Assembly (NCBI GenBank): GCA_934662525.1
Contig: CAKUKJ010000018.1
Coordinates: 1 to 13,662 of the forward strand
Direction of reading: 5' to 3'
DNA: 13,662 nt
From: an uncultured Coriobacteriales bacterium
Lineage (GTDB): Bacteria; Actinomycetota; Coriobacteriia; Coriobacteriales; UMGS124
Position numbers and translations under genes: made by a program
Notes under the pieces: generated by a model
Told to the model about the DNA's origin: nothing
What the model saw: only the letters and a program-made list of their open reading frames with translations
The model's database searches: none
Shown: positions 1 through 6,549 of the stretch, piece after piece
How the letters are laid out: each line of letters begins with the position of its first letter
Position numbering within the stretch: position 1 is the stretch's first letter

Positions 1-582
1 TCCCAGTTCATCATCGATGAGTTCGGCCTTCCGCACATCTCCACGGGCGACATCCTCCGCGCTGCGGTGAAGGAAGGCACGCGCCTGGGCCTTAAGGCCA
101 AGGGTTATATGGATGCCGGCGCCCTTGTGCCCGATGAACTCATCATCGACCTTATGGAAGAGCGTCTTGGCCAGGATGACTGCAAGAACGGGTTCATCCT
201 CGACGGCTTCCCGCGCACGACCACTCAGGCATCCGCGCTTGACAGCGTCCTTTCCGCCTCCGGTCGCCGCATCGACGCCGCCATTGCCATTGAGGTGCCC
301 GATGAGGTGATTGTCGACCGCCTGTCCTCTCGCCGTGTCTGCCGTTCGTGCGGCTATACCGGCACTGCGGCCGATACCACTTGCCCTCAGTGCTCCGGTG
401 AGATGTATCAGCGTGCTGATGACAATCCCGAGACCATCAAACACCGTCTCGATGTCTACCACACCTCCACTGCTCCTCTTGTTAACTATTACGCTGGTGC
501 CGGTGTGCTCGTCGAGATTGATGGCAATCGTCCTGTCGATGAGGTCTATGCCGACGTGAAGGCTGCAATCGTCAATGATTAG
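1..582 (+). CDS. adk: Adenylate kinase (5' partial)
   Basis: Catalyses ATP + AMP <-> 2 ADP in the cytoplasm. The reading frame is open from base 1 and enters the family just after the P-loop, so the GxPGxGKGT motif lies outside the window; 193 residues are present. Visible landmarks are the AMP-binding segment HISTGDILR, the FILDGFPRT block, and a LID domain with four cysteines (CRSC at 340-351, CPQC at 382-393) followed by YQRADD and the conserved HRLDVY arginine helix. The cysteines match the zinc-binding LID of Gram-positive enzymes, but only 10 residues separate the two CxxC pairs, against 16 in the Geobacillus stearothermophilus enzyme as I recall it. The stop overlaps the map start by 8 bases, implying translational coupling. 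Family assignment is secure; only the 5' end is missing. Confidence 0.97.
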   Translation, partial: SQFIIDEFGLPHISTGDILRAAVKEGTRLGLKAKGYMDAGALVPDELIIDLMEERLGQDDCKNGFILDGFPRTTTQASALDSVLSASGRRIDAAIAIEVPDEVIVDRLSSRRVCRSCGYTGTAADTTCPQCSGEMYQRADDNPETIKHRLDVYHTSTAPLVNYYAGAGVLVEIDGNRPVDEVYADVKAAIVND

Positions 583-1372
583 GCTGAAGTCTGCGGCGGA
601 CATCGAGGGCATGAAGGTTTGCGGTGCCCTCTCAAAGGAAGCCCTCCGCCTGACTGGCGAGATGGTGCGTCCAGGTGTTTCGACGTGGGAGCTTGACAAG
701 TTTTGCGAGGATTTCATTCGCATGCACGGCGGAGTCCCCGGTTTTAAAGGGTATGGTGGCTTCCCTGCGAGCATCTGCGCGTCTGTCAACGACGAAGTCG
801 TGCACGGCATTCCCGCCAAGGATCGAATCTTGCGGGACGGCGACATCATCTCGATTGATACTGGTGCTACTGTGAACGGCTGGGTAGGGGACAATGCCTG
901 GACCTTTGCAGTTGGCCATATCTCCGATGAGTGCAAAGCCCTGCTTGAGGTCACGCGCGATTGTCTTGCGTTGGGCATTCAGCAAGCCGTTCCAGGCAAC
1001 CATCTCGGTGATATCGGTCATGCCATCCAGGCTCATGCTCAAAAGCATGGTTATGGCGTGATTCGAGAGTACGTCGGCCACGGTATCGGACGGCATATGC
1101 ACGAAGAGCCCAATGTGCCCAACTACGGCCGTCGGGGATTCGGCGTCAAGCTTGAAGTCGGTATGTGCCTTGCCATCGAGCCGATGATCACCATGGGTCG
1201 CAGGCATGTGCACACGCTTGGCAATGACTGGACGGTTGTCACCAACGACGGCAGCACGGCAGCTCATTTTGAGAACACTGTCGCCATCACAAAGGACGGC
1301 CCGGTCATCACGACGGCCGAAGAGGGTTTCGATCCGCTCGATGTCGACTGTGGACGTAATGCTTCTTGCTAG
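575..1372 (+). CDS. map: Type I methionine aminopeptidase
   Basis: Removes the initiator methionine from nascent proteins; cytosolic, dinuclear metal enzyme. The 265-residue length fits a type I enzyme without an N-terminal extension. All expected metal ligands are visible: D95 and D106 (11 apart, SIDTGATVNGWVGDNAWTF), H169 in GHGIGRHMHEEP, E202 in AIEPM and E233 in FENTVAIT. H77 in VVHGIPA matches the substrate-binding histidine. The ATG at 575 lies inside the last codons of adk (8-base overlap), with a GAAGG about 12 bases upstream, so it is probably translated by coupling. The adk-map-infA order is classic for the spc/alpha region. The C-terminal tail, roughly residues 250-265 and ending in cysteine, lies past the catalytic core and looks unconserved. 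Confidence 0.97.
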   Translation: MIRLKSAADIEGMKVCGALSKEALRLTGEMVRPGVSTWELDKFCEDFIRMHGGVPGFKGYGGFPASICASVNDEVVHGIPAKDRILRDGDIISIDTGATVNGWVGDNAWTFAVGHISDECKALLEVTRDCLALGIQQAVPGNHLGDIGHAIQAHAQKHGYGVIREYVGHGIGRHMHEEPNVPNYGRRGFGVKLEVGMCLAIEPMITMGRRHVHTLGNDWTVVTNDGSTAAHFENTVAITKDGPVITTAEEGFDPLDVDCGRNASC

Positions 1373-1375
1373 AAT
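1367..1375 (+). promoter_or_regulatory. Possible extended -10 element overlapping the map stop
   Basis: TGCTAGAAT fits an extended -10 (TGn plus TAGAAT, 5 of 6 matches to TATAAT). The TAG of the element is the map stop codon. No good -35 is seen 15 to 18 bases upstream. It would give an infA leader of about 90 bases. It is the weaker of two promoter candidates in this gap. Confidence 0.25.
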
Positions 1376-1407
1376 CATGGTCGCACGCCGTATGTTTTGT
1401 GAATCAC

Positions 1408-1436
1408 TACACAGAGACATGCGCCTAGTGTATGAT
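1408..1436 (+). promoter_or_regulatory. Candidate sigma-A promoter for infA and the alpha operon
   Basis: TACACA (1408-1413, 4 of 6 to TTGACA), a 17-base spacer, then TATGAT (1431-1436, 5 of 6 to TATAAT). Transcription would start near 1443, about 31 bases before the infA GTG. The gap between map and infA is the first substantial break in the operon, so an internal promoter here is plausible. Seen by eye only. Confidence 0.45.
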
Positions 1437-1465
1437 GCAAGGCTGTATGCGGTTCGAGGGAAAGT

Positions 1466-1469
1466 GGAG
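1466..1469 (+). promoter_or_regulatory. Ribosome binding site fixing the infA GTG start
   Basis: GGAG ends 4 bases before the GTG at 1474, with a further GAGGGA at 1456-1461. No comparable site serves the in-frame ATG at 1432, which moreover lies inside the candidate -10 element, supporting the GTG start. Confidence 0.6.
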
Positions 1470-1473
1470 TAAC

Positions 1474-1695
1474 GTGAGCAAGCGCGAAGATGCAATCGAG
1501 CTTGAGGGAACGGTCGTTGAGCCGCTTCCCAATGCAATGTTCAAAGTTGAGCTTGAGAACGGTCATACTGTTCTTGCTCACATCTCAGGTAAGATTCGTA
1601 TGCACTACATTCGTATTCTTCCTGGCGATAAGGTTGTCATCGAGCTTTCTCCTTACGACCTGACTCGCGGTCGCATCACATATCGCTATAAGTAA
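1474..1695 (+). CDS. infA: Translation initiation factor IF-1
   Basis: IF-1 binds the ribosomal A site on the 30S subunit during initiation. The 73-residue protein is a single S1-like OB-fold. The segments [40 protein letters not shown] and [15 protein letters not shown] are almost invariant in the family. The frame stays open upstream to an ATG at 1432, but the 14 extra residues match nothing in IF-1. The GTG at 1474 ([12 protein letters not shown]) gives the normal N-terminus and has a close GGAG, so I chose it. It stands between map and rpmJ, with about 100 bases upstream that appear to hold a promoter. Confidence 0.96.
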   Translation: MSKREDAIELEGTVVEPLPNAMFKVELENGHTVLAHISGKIRMHYIRILPGDKVVIELSPYDLTRGRITYRYK

Positions 1696-1723
1696 TGATA
1701 TTTTCATTACCCTGTTCCACCTT

Positions 1724-1758
1724 GCTTCCGACGCGTGATTATTGAGAGCGCAGGAAGT
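1724..1758 (+). other. Weak hairpin in the infA-rpmJ intergenic region
   Basis: The 144 bases between infA and rpmJ (1696-1839) contain no gene that I can support. An imperfect stem is visible: GCTTCC (1724-1729) against GGAAGT (1753-1758), with an inner CGC/GCG pairing (1732-1734, 1748-1750). A smaller GGTTG/CAACC stem lies at 1813-1825, just before the rpmJ ribosome binding site. Neither resembles a terminator or a known ribosomal-protein leader that I recognise. The stems may be chance. Confidence 0.2.
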
Positions 1759-1839
1759 AAGATTTCGTATGCGTTTCGGCACCAACGTCTGCGGCTGGAC
1801 GAAGATATAGAGGGTTGGTTCAACCGAAAGGAAAAGGCA

Positions 1840-1953
1840 ATGAAGGTACGCCCTTCGGTCAAGAAGATTTGCGACAAGTGCAAGATTGTCCGTCGCCATG
1901 GCAAGATTCTTGTCGTGTGTGAGAACCCGCGCCACAAGCAGCGCCAGGGCTAA
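1840..1953 (+). CDS. rpmJ: 50S ribosomal protein L36, zinc-binding form
   Basis: The 37-residue protein [17 protein letters not shown]... is the standard length of L36, a small zinc protein of the large subunit. The zinc ligands C11, C14, C27 and H32 are all present (the C+ form). The frame is open upstream to a GTG at 1735, but those residues are unlike L36. The ATG at 1840 gives the canonical start and follows an AAAGGAAAAGG purine stretch. It is separated from rpsM by 15 bases, in the usual infA-rpmJ-rpsM order. Confidence 0.97.
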   Translation: MKVRPSVKKICDKCKIVRRHGKILVVCENPRHKQRQG

Positions 1954-1968
1954 GAGAGGAGAGAGCGA

Positions 1969-2340
1969 ATGGCCCGTATTTTTGGCGTCGACCTGCCGCG
2001 CGAGAAGCGTGTCGAGATCGGCCTGACTTACATCTACGGCATCGGCCGTACCACCGCCACCAAGCTTTGCGCTGAGACTGGCGTTGACCCTTCCACTCGC
2101 GTCAAGGATTTGACCGAGGATGAGGTCACCAAGCTTCGCGATGCCATCGACGGCAAGTATCTCGTCGAGGGCGACCTGCGTCGCGAGACTTCTCAGAACA
2201 TCAAGCGCCTTATGGACATCGGCTGCTATCGTGGCCTGCGTCATCGTAAGGGTCTGCCTGTCCGTGGTCAGCGCACCCATACCAACGCTCGTACCCGTAA
2301 GGGTCCCCGTCGTCAAATCGGTGCGAAGAAGAGGGGCTAA
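1969..2340 (+). CDS. rpsM: 30S ribosomal protein S13
   Basis: S13 sits in the head of the small subunit and contacts the P-site tRNA and the 50S subunit (bridges B1a/B1b). The 123 residues carry the family pattern: [26 protein letters not shown] (helix-two-turn-helix N-terminus), the [19 protein letters not shown] motif, and a basic tail [16 protein letters not shown]. The start is fixed by a purine-rich AGAGAGGAGAGAG just upstream of the ATG. rpsK follows after 6 bases. Confidence 0.98.
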   Translation: MARIFGVDLPREKRVEIGLTYIYGIGRTTATKLCAETGVDPSTRVKDLTEDEVTKLRDAIDGKYLVEGDLRRETSQNIKRLMDIGCYRGLRHRKGLPVRGQRTHTNARTRKGPRRQIGAKKRG

Positions 2341-2346
2341 GCTACA

Positions 2347-2748
2347 ATGGCATCCAACAAGAAGGCTGTTAAGACTCGCGTGAGGCGAGCCGACCGCAAG
2401 AACATCGCTGTTGGCCAGGCTCACATCAAGAGCTCGTTCAACAACACCATCGTTTCCATCACCGACCCCCAGGGCAACGTCATTGCTTGGCAGTCTGCCG
2501 GTACGGTTGGTTTCAAGGGTTCGCGCAAGTCCACTCCCTTCGCTGCTCAGATGGCTGCTGAGGCCTGTGCAAAGGCCGCTCAGGATCATGGCATGCGCAA
2601 GGTCGCCGTTTTCGTCAAGGGCCCGGGCTCGGGTCGCGAGACGGCCATTCGCTCCCTTCAGGCCGCTGGCCTCGAGGTTACGAGCATCCAGGACAAGACC
2701 CCCACTCCGCACAACGGTTGCCGTCCGCGCAAGCGTCGTCGCGTGTAA
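2347..2748 (+). CDS. rpsK: 30S ribosomal protein S11
   Basis: S11 is part of the 30S platform near the Shine-Dalgarno/anti-Shine-Dalgarno helix. The 133-residue product has the expected basic N-terminus (about residues 1-22), then [58 protein letters not shown] and the invariant end [21 protein letters not shown] at 2331-2336, inside the end of rpsM, serves as ribosome binding site, so the two genes are tightly coupled. rpsD follows after 19 bases. Confidence 0.98.
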   Translation: MASNKKAVKTRVRRADRKNIAVGQAHIKSSFNNTIVSITDPQGNVIAWQSAGTVGFKGSRKSTPFAAQMAAEACAKAAQDHGMRKVAVFVKGPGSGRETAIRSLQAAGLEVTSIQDKTPTPHNGCRPRKRRRV

Positions 2749-2767
2749 GTAAGGAAGGATTACCAAT

Positions 2768-3364
2768 ATGGCAGTGGATAGGACCCCTGTACTCAAGAGG
2801 TGCAGGTCCCTGGGTATCGACCCGGTCGTCATGGGTTACACCAAGGAGTCCAAGCGCAACCCTCAGAAGCGTCGTCGTCGCCAGGACAGCGAGTACGGCA
2901 TTCAGCTGCGCGAGAAGCAGAAGGCCAAGTTCATCTATGGCGTTCTGGAGAAGCAGTTCCATATGTATTATGAGAAGGCCCGCCGCATGAACGGCGTCAC
3001 CGGCAGCAACCTGATGGCGCTGCTGGAGACCCGTCTCGACAGCGTTGTCTTCCGTCTCGGTTTTGCCCGCACCCGCAAGGAGGCTCGTCAGGCCGTGAGC
3101 CACGGTCACATCTTTGTGAACGGCCGTCGTGTAGACATTGCTTCCTTCCATGTGAGGCCCGGCGACGTTGTTGCCGTTGCCCCTAAGGCTAAGGACATGC
3201 TCGTCATCAAGAGCGCCCTCGTCTCTGCTGAGAATCGTCAGGTTCCCAGCTGGCTCGAGCTTGATATCGAGAAGCTTCAGGGCACTGTGCTGAACATTCC
3301 GTCCCGTGACCAGATTGACATGGACATCCAGGAGCAGCTCATCGTCGAGCTTTACTCGAAGTAA
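2768..3364 (+). CDS. rpsD: 30S ribosomal protein S4, zinc-free and short at the N-terminus
   Basis: S4 is a primary 16S rRNA binder that nucleates the 30S body; in E. coli it also represses the alpha operon. From residue 41 onward the 198-residue protein is canonical: SEYGIQLREKQK, IYGVLEKQF, the S4 RNA-binding domain around LETRLDSVVFRLGFARTRKEARQAVSHGHIFVNG, and the terminal QEQLIVELYSK. The N-terminal arm differs. It has only one cysteine (C12), so no zinc knuckle. The usual PGQHG segment is replaced by a lysine/arginine-rich stretch KRNPQKRRRR, and the arm is about 8 residues shorter than in E. coli. AAGGAAGG precedes the ATG. Placement of rpsD within the alpha operon is as in proteobacteria and actinobacteria rather than Bacillus. 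Confidence 0.97.
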   Translation: MAVDRTPVLKRCRSLGIDPVVMGYTKESKRNPQKRRRRQDSEYGIQLREKQKAKFIYGVLEKQFHMYYEKARRMNGVTGSNLMALLETRLDSVVFRLGFARTRKEARQAVSHGHIFVNGRRVDIASFHVRPGDVVAVAPKAKDMLVIKSALVSAENRQVPSWLELDIEKLQGTVLNIPSRDQIDMDIQEQLIVELYSK

Positions 3365-3393
3365 TTTGCGGCTTACGAGTCTGGAGGTACTAC

Positions 3394-4335
3394 ATGTCAG
3401 AGTTCATCAGGCCTCAGGTTACCGTTGAGGGAATCAGTGACTCCTTTGCTCGCTTTACGGTTGAGCCGCTTGAGCGTGGTTTCGGAGACACCCTGGGCAA
3501 CTCACTTCGCCGCGTTCTGCTGTCGTCGCTTGACGGCGCTGCTGTCGAGGCGATTCATATCGAAGGCGTGCAGCACGAGTTCCAGTCCCTGGCCGGAGTT
3601 CGCGAGGACGTGACGGACATTGTCCTCAATGTCAAGGGTCTTGTTTTCAAGTCCAACAACATTGGCGACGAGGCAACCGCCACGGTCGACATCGACGGTC
3701 CTGCGGTCGTGACCGGCGAGGATTTCTTTGTCCCCGCTGAGTTCGACCTCATCAACCCCGAACATGTGATTGCCACCCTTGAGGACGGCGTCCACTTCAC
3801 GATGTCCATGCGCATCGGTACTGGTCGCGGCTACGCTCCTGGTGAGACGAACACCCGTGTCGACGATTCCATCGGAATCATCCATGTGGACAGCCTGTTC
3901 TCGCCGGTGCGTCGCTGCACGAAGTTCGTCGAGTCCTGCCGCGTCGGCCAGCGTACCGACTATGACAGGCTCGTGCTTGAGGTCGAGACCAACGGGGCCC
4001 TTACGCCCACCGAGGCCCTCGTTCAGGCGGCGAACATCGTCAACCAGCACATCAATGCTTTCCTCACGCTCACGACGGTGGAAAGCGCTCCTGAGGAGGC
4101 TTCTATCTTCGCTCAGGAGGAACCGGTCGACAATGTCGAGCTCGACAAGCGTATTGACGATCTTGACTTGTCTGTCCGCTCGTTCAACTGCCTGAAGCGC
4201 GCCGGCATCCATTCCGTGCGTCAGCTTCTCGATTTCAGCGAGAACGACCTTCTTAACATTCGCAACTTCGGCGTCAAGTCCATCGAAGAGGTCAAGGACA
4301 AGCTTGACTCGATGGGCATGAGCCTGAAGCAGTAG
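3394..4335 (+). CDS. rpoA: DNA-directed RNA polymerase subunit alpha
   Basis: Alpha dimerises to scaffold RNA polymerase, and its C-terminal domain contacts UP elements and activators. The 313 residues divide into an N-terminal assembly domain (about 1-230, with FTVEPLERGFGDTLGNSLRRVLLSSL and FKSNNIGDEATATV segments), an acidic linker (about 230-250) and the C-terminal domain (about 255-313). In the latter, SVRSFNCLKRAGI supplies the DNA-binding R262 and N265 (E. coli R265 and N268), and NFGVKSIEEVKDKL the K295-S296 pair. GGAGG 7 bases before the ATG is a strong ribosome binding site. It lies between rpsD (29-base gap) and rplQ (18-base gap). Confidence 0.98.
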   Translation: MSEFIRPQVTVEGISDSFARFTVEPLERGFGDTLGNSLRRVLLSSLDGAAVEAIHIEGVQHEFQSLAGVREDVTDIVLNVKGLVFKSNNIGDEATATVDIDGPAVVTGEDFFVPAEFDLINPEHVIATLEDGVHFTMSMRIGTGRGYAPGETNTRVDDSIGIIHVDSLFSPVRRCTKFVESCRVGQRTDYDRLVLEVETNGALTPTEALVQAANIVNQHINAFLTLTTVESAPEEASIFAQEEPVDNVELDKRIDDLDLSVRSFNCLKRAGIHSVRQLLDFSENDLLNIRNFGVKSIEEVKDKLDSMGMSLKQ

Positions 4336-4353
4336 GATCGGGAGATCACTAGC

Positions 4354-4845
4354 ATGAGGCACAACAAGAAGCACGGGCTGAAGCTGGGAACTGATGCTTC
4401 CCACACCAAGGCTATGAAGCGTAGCCTGGTCTGCTCTCTCTTCCTTAACGATCGCATCAAGACCACCGAGACGCGCGCCAAGGCCATCCGCGGCGACGTC
4501 GACCGTGTCATCACCTGGGCCAAGCGTGGCGACCTGCACAGCCGTCGTCTTGCTATTGCCAAGCTGAACGACAAGGAGATCGTGCGCGAGGTCTTCGAGA
4601 AGGTTCAGCAGGGCATGTGGGCTGACCGTTGCTGCGGCTTCACCCGCATCACCAAGCTCGGCCCCCGCAAGGGCGACAACGCTCCCATGGTCATCATGGA
4701 GCTCGTCACCGAGCCTTGCACCCCTAAGAAGAAGGCTGAGAAGGCTCCTGTCGTTGAGGTTGCCCCCGTGGCTGCCGAGGGGACCAAGGCTGAGGCTGTT
4801 GAGGAGGCTCCCGCTGTGGAGACCACCGAGGCCAAGGCTGAGTAG
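4354..4845 (+). CDS. rplQ: 50S ribosomal protein L17 with an Ala/Glu/Lys-rich tail
   Basis: L17 lies near the peptide exit tunnel of the 50S subunit. Residues 1-120 are the conserved core: MRHNKKHGLKLGTDASHTKAM, NDRIKTTETRAKAIR, the ITWAKRGDLHSRR stretch, and GFTRITKLGPRKGDNAPMVIMELV. The total of 163 residues exceeds the usual 115-130. Residues from about 122 to the end form a low-complexity tail of A, E, K, V, P and T with no predictable fold. Similar tails occur on L17 of actinobacteria. A GGGAG site precedes the ATG. This is the last gene before a strong terminator. Confidence 0.97.
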   Translation: MRHNKKHGLKLGTDASHTKAMKRSLVCSLFLNDRIKTTETRAKAIRGDVDRVITWAKRGDLHSRRLAIAKLNDKEIVREVFEKVQQGMWADRCCGFTRITKLGPRKGDNAPMVIMELVTEPCTPKKKAEKAPVVEVAPVAAEGTKAEAVEEAPAVETTEAKAE

Positions 4846-4871
4846 TCTTAGCTCACTTTCTTATTGATTCT

Positions 4872-4903
4872 AAAAGGGAGGTCCCTCGTGGGCCTCCTTT
4901 TTT
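4872..4903 (+). terminator. Rho-independent terminator after rplQ
   Basis: GGAGGTCC (4877-4884) pairs with GGGCCTCC (4890-4897), with one T-G wobble and a 5-base loop CTCGT. It is followed directly by six T residues (4898-4903), with an AAAA run upstream that can extend the stem. A textbook intrinsic terminator that ends the ribosomal operon. It finishes only 17 bases before the ecfA start codon. Confidence 0.9.
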
Positions 4904-4920
4904 ATTAGAAAGTAGTTCTG

Positions 4921-6549
4921 ATGGGTCTACACGTCAGAGGCATCTCAACGGTTCCTCCAGCATCTGGGGTATCTGAGGGCTCGCGCGCTTTTCAATTGCA
5001 GGATGTCTCTTTTGATCTTGCCGCGGGGGAACGACTTGCGCTTGTCGGCCCAAATGGATCGGGAAAATCTACGCTTCTACGGGTTCTTTTGGGTGCTTGC
5101 GAGCTGGCGTGTGGGAACATCTCGCTTGATTCTGCAGACGTTCCCGACCCATCTGTCTCAGGTTCTCCCGACAACCCTGAAGCCATCTCTGCTGAGTTTG
5201 CCTTTGTTGGTCAAGACCCCGAGGCTTGTTGTGTGACAACGACCGTAGAAGATGAGATTGCATTTGCCCTGTGCAACCTAGGGCTAACCGCTGCGCAGGT
5301 CGTGAGTCGCGTCGAAGCCGTGCTGTGTGCCTGTGGCATCGCTTGCCTGAGGGACAGGAAGCTTGCGAGCCTTTCAGGGGGCCAGAAGCAGCTCGTGTGC
5401 CTTGCCAGCGCCCTGGCGCTCCGCCCGCGCGTCTTGCTTCTCGACGAGCCATATAGCATGCTTGACGATATCTCACGTCAAATGATCCGAGATGTGCTGA
5501 CCCGCATGCCGGCTTATACGGCGATCATCCAGACGTCTCATCGAACAGACGAGCTTCAGGGGTTCAACCATGTTCTGGCTTTGGGAGATGGGCGCGTGCT
5601 TTGGGCTGGAACCCCTCAGGAGCTGGATGCTTGCGAGGGGCTTGCAGCGACGCTCGGACTCCGCAAAGTTGTGGCTCTCACATCTCCGCCAAGGTCATAC
5701 GGCGACATGCTGCACTCGAGAGGTTGGACTCTCCGCAACAATGCCGCCTTCTCCGCCTATGCGAGCAATATAGAGCGGGACAGGGGAAAAGACATGGCTG
5801 ATCTGTCCGAAACACTCCAGGCACGCAGCTGTTGCTACACCCCTGCTCAACATGCCTCTGGGATGCTGTCTGCATTTTCATCTCGCGCGACCACCCGCGC
5901 AACTGATGACGTATGTTTTGCCCTGAGGGATGTCTCTCTTGCGGTTGAGCTCGGCACGCTCACCCTGCTCGTGGGCAAATCGGGCTCGGGAAAGTCGACG
6001 TGTGCAGGCTTGCTCGCCGGCCTTTTGAAGCCCGATGCGGGGCAGGTCAGCCTTTCGGCGGGCCCTGTGTCTGCCGGGAGCGTTGGGTACGTGTTTCAAC
6101 GCGTTGAAGACCAGCTCTTCAAACCGACCGTGATCGACGATGTTGCCGTTGGCCCGCGTAACAGGCACGTTAATCGTCTTGACTCGCTCAAGCTTGCCGA
6201 GGAGGCCCTTGAAGACGTCGGGTTGGATTCGGTGTCGTTTGCCAAACGCAATCCTCTGTGCTTGTCCGGTGGGCAGAAACGACGTGTGGGCATCGCCGGT
6301 GTTTTGGCGTTACAAAGCGACTTTCTCATATTCGACGAACCTACCATCGGCCTCGATGTATATGGCGTTCACGACCTTCTGGAGCTGCTTGAGCGCCTCC
6401 TTGCACAAGGCAGGGGAGTGTTGGTGGTTACTCATGAGCTTGAAACGTTCTTGTCGCTTGCGCATTGTGTGGTTGTAATGGCGGATGGACGCGTGACGGG
6501 CGTGTATCGTCGTGGGTCGGAACATGCCGGGAGGGATTCCGATGCCTGA
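4921..6549 (+). CDS. ecfA: ECF transporter ATPase, fused EcfA1-EcfA2
   Basis: Two complete ABC ATPase domains in one 542-residue cytoplasmic protein, powering an energy-coupling-factor importer for vitamins or metal ions. Domain 1 (about 1-245): Walker A GPNGSGKST (43-51), Q-loop Q98, signature LSGGQ (151-155), Walker B LLLDEP with E176, H-loop H207. Domain 2 (about 328-535): Walker A GKSGSGKST (352-360), Q393 in the EcfA-type QRVEDQLF, signature LSGGQ (448-452), Walker B FDEP with E473, H-loop H505. Both sites look catalytically intact. Residues 246-327 are a low-conservation linker. The ATG at 4921 gives a proper first beta strand; only a weak GAAAG precedes it. ecfT overlaps the end by 8 bases. 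The protein has 16 cysteines. Its place after rplQ, where others have two separate ecfA genes, supports the call. Confidence 0.93.
   Translation: MGLHVRGISTVPPASGVSEGSRAFQLQDVSFDLAAGERLALVGPNGSGKSTLLRVLLGACELACGNISLDSADVPDPSVSGSPDNPEAISAEFAFVGQDPEACCVTTTVEDEIAFALCNLGLTAAQVVSRVEAVLCACGIACLRDRKLASLSGGQKQLVCLASALALRPRVLLLDEPYSMLDDISRQMIRDVLTRMPAYTAIIQTSHRTDELQGFNHVLALGDGRVLWAGTPQELDACEGLAATLGLRKVVALTSPPRSYGDMLHSRGWTLRNNAAFSAYASNIERDRGKDMADLSETLQARSCCYTPAQHASGMLSAFSSRATTRATDDVCFALRDVSLAVELGTLTLLVGKSGSGKSTCAGLLAGLLKPDAGQVSLSAGPVSAGSVGYVFQRVEDQLFKPTVIDDVAVGPRNRHVNRLDSLKLAEEALEDVGLDSVSFAKRNPLCLSGGQKRRVGIAGVLALQSDFLIFDEPTIGLDVYGVHDLLELLERLLAQGRGVLVVTHELETFLSLAHCVVVMADGRVTGVYRRGSEHAGRDSDA
6529..6536 (+). 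promoter_or_regulatory. Ribosome binding site fixing the ecfT start
   Basis: GGGAGGGA lies 5 bases before the ATG at 6542, inside the end of ecfA. The in-frame alternatives GTG 6512 and ATG 6524 lie upstream of this site and have none of their own, so 6542 is the preferred start. Confidence 0.7.

Noticed and set aside
1432..1473. Upstream ATG extension of infA
   Set aside because: The 14 extra residues do not match IF-1 and the ATG falls inside a candidate -10; GTG at 1474 has a ribosome binding site.
632..1537. Antisense open frame (301 codons) opposite map and infA
   Set aside because: No family features, lies opposite a fully conserved map gene.
1585..2832. Long antisense open frame (415 codons) opposite infA, rpmJ, rpsM and rpsK
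   Set aside because: It spans four well-supported genes and intergenic gaps; its product is biased (Leu/Ala/Thr-rich) and unlike any family. It reflects codon bias of the ribosomal genes.
3502..4539. Antisense open frame (345 codons) opposite rpoA and rplQ
   Set aside because: Mirror of a highly biased gene; no recognisable motif, crosses the rpoA-rplQ boundary.
4846..4920. Riboswitch before the ECF genes
   Set aside because: Only 75 bases separate rplQ from ecfA and the terminator fills most of them; no aptamer-like structure is visible. Vitamin riboswitches would be expected at S-component genes elsewhere.
6512..6541. Upstream GTG/ATG starts for ecfT
   Set aside because: They precede the strong GGGAGGGA, which is placed correctly only for the ATG at 6542.
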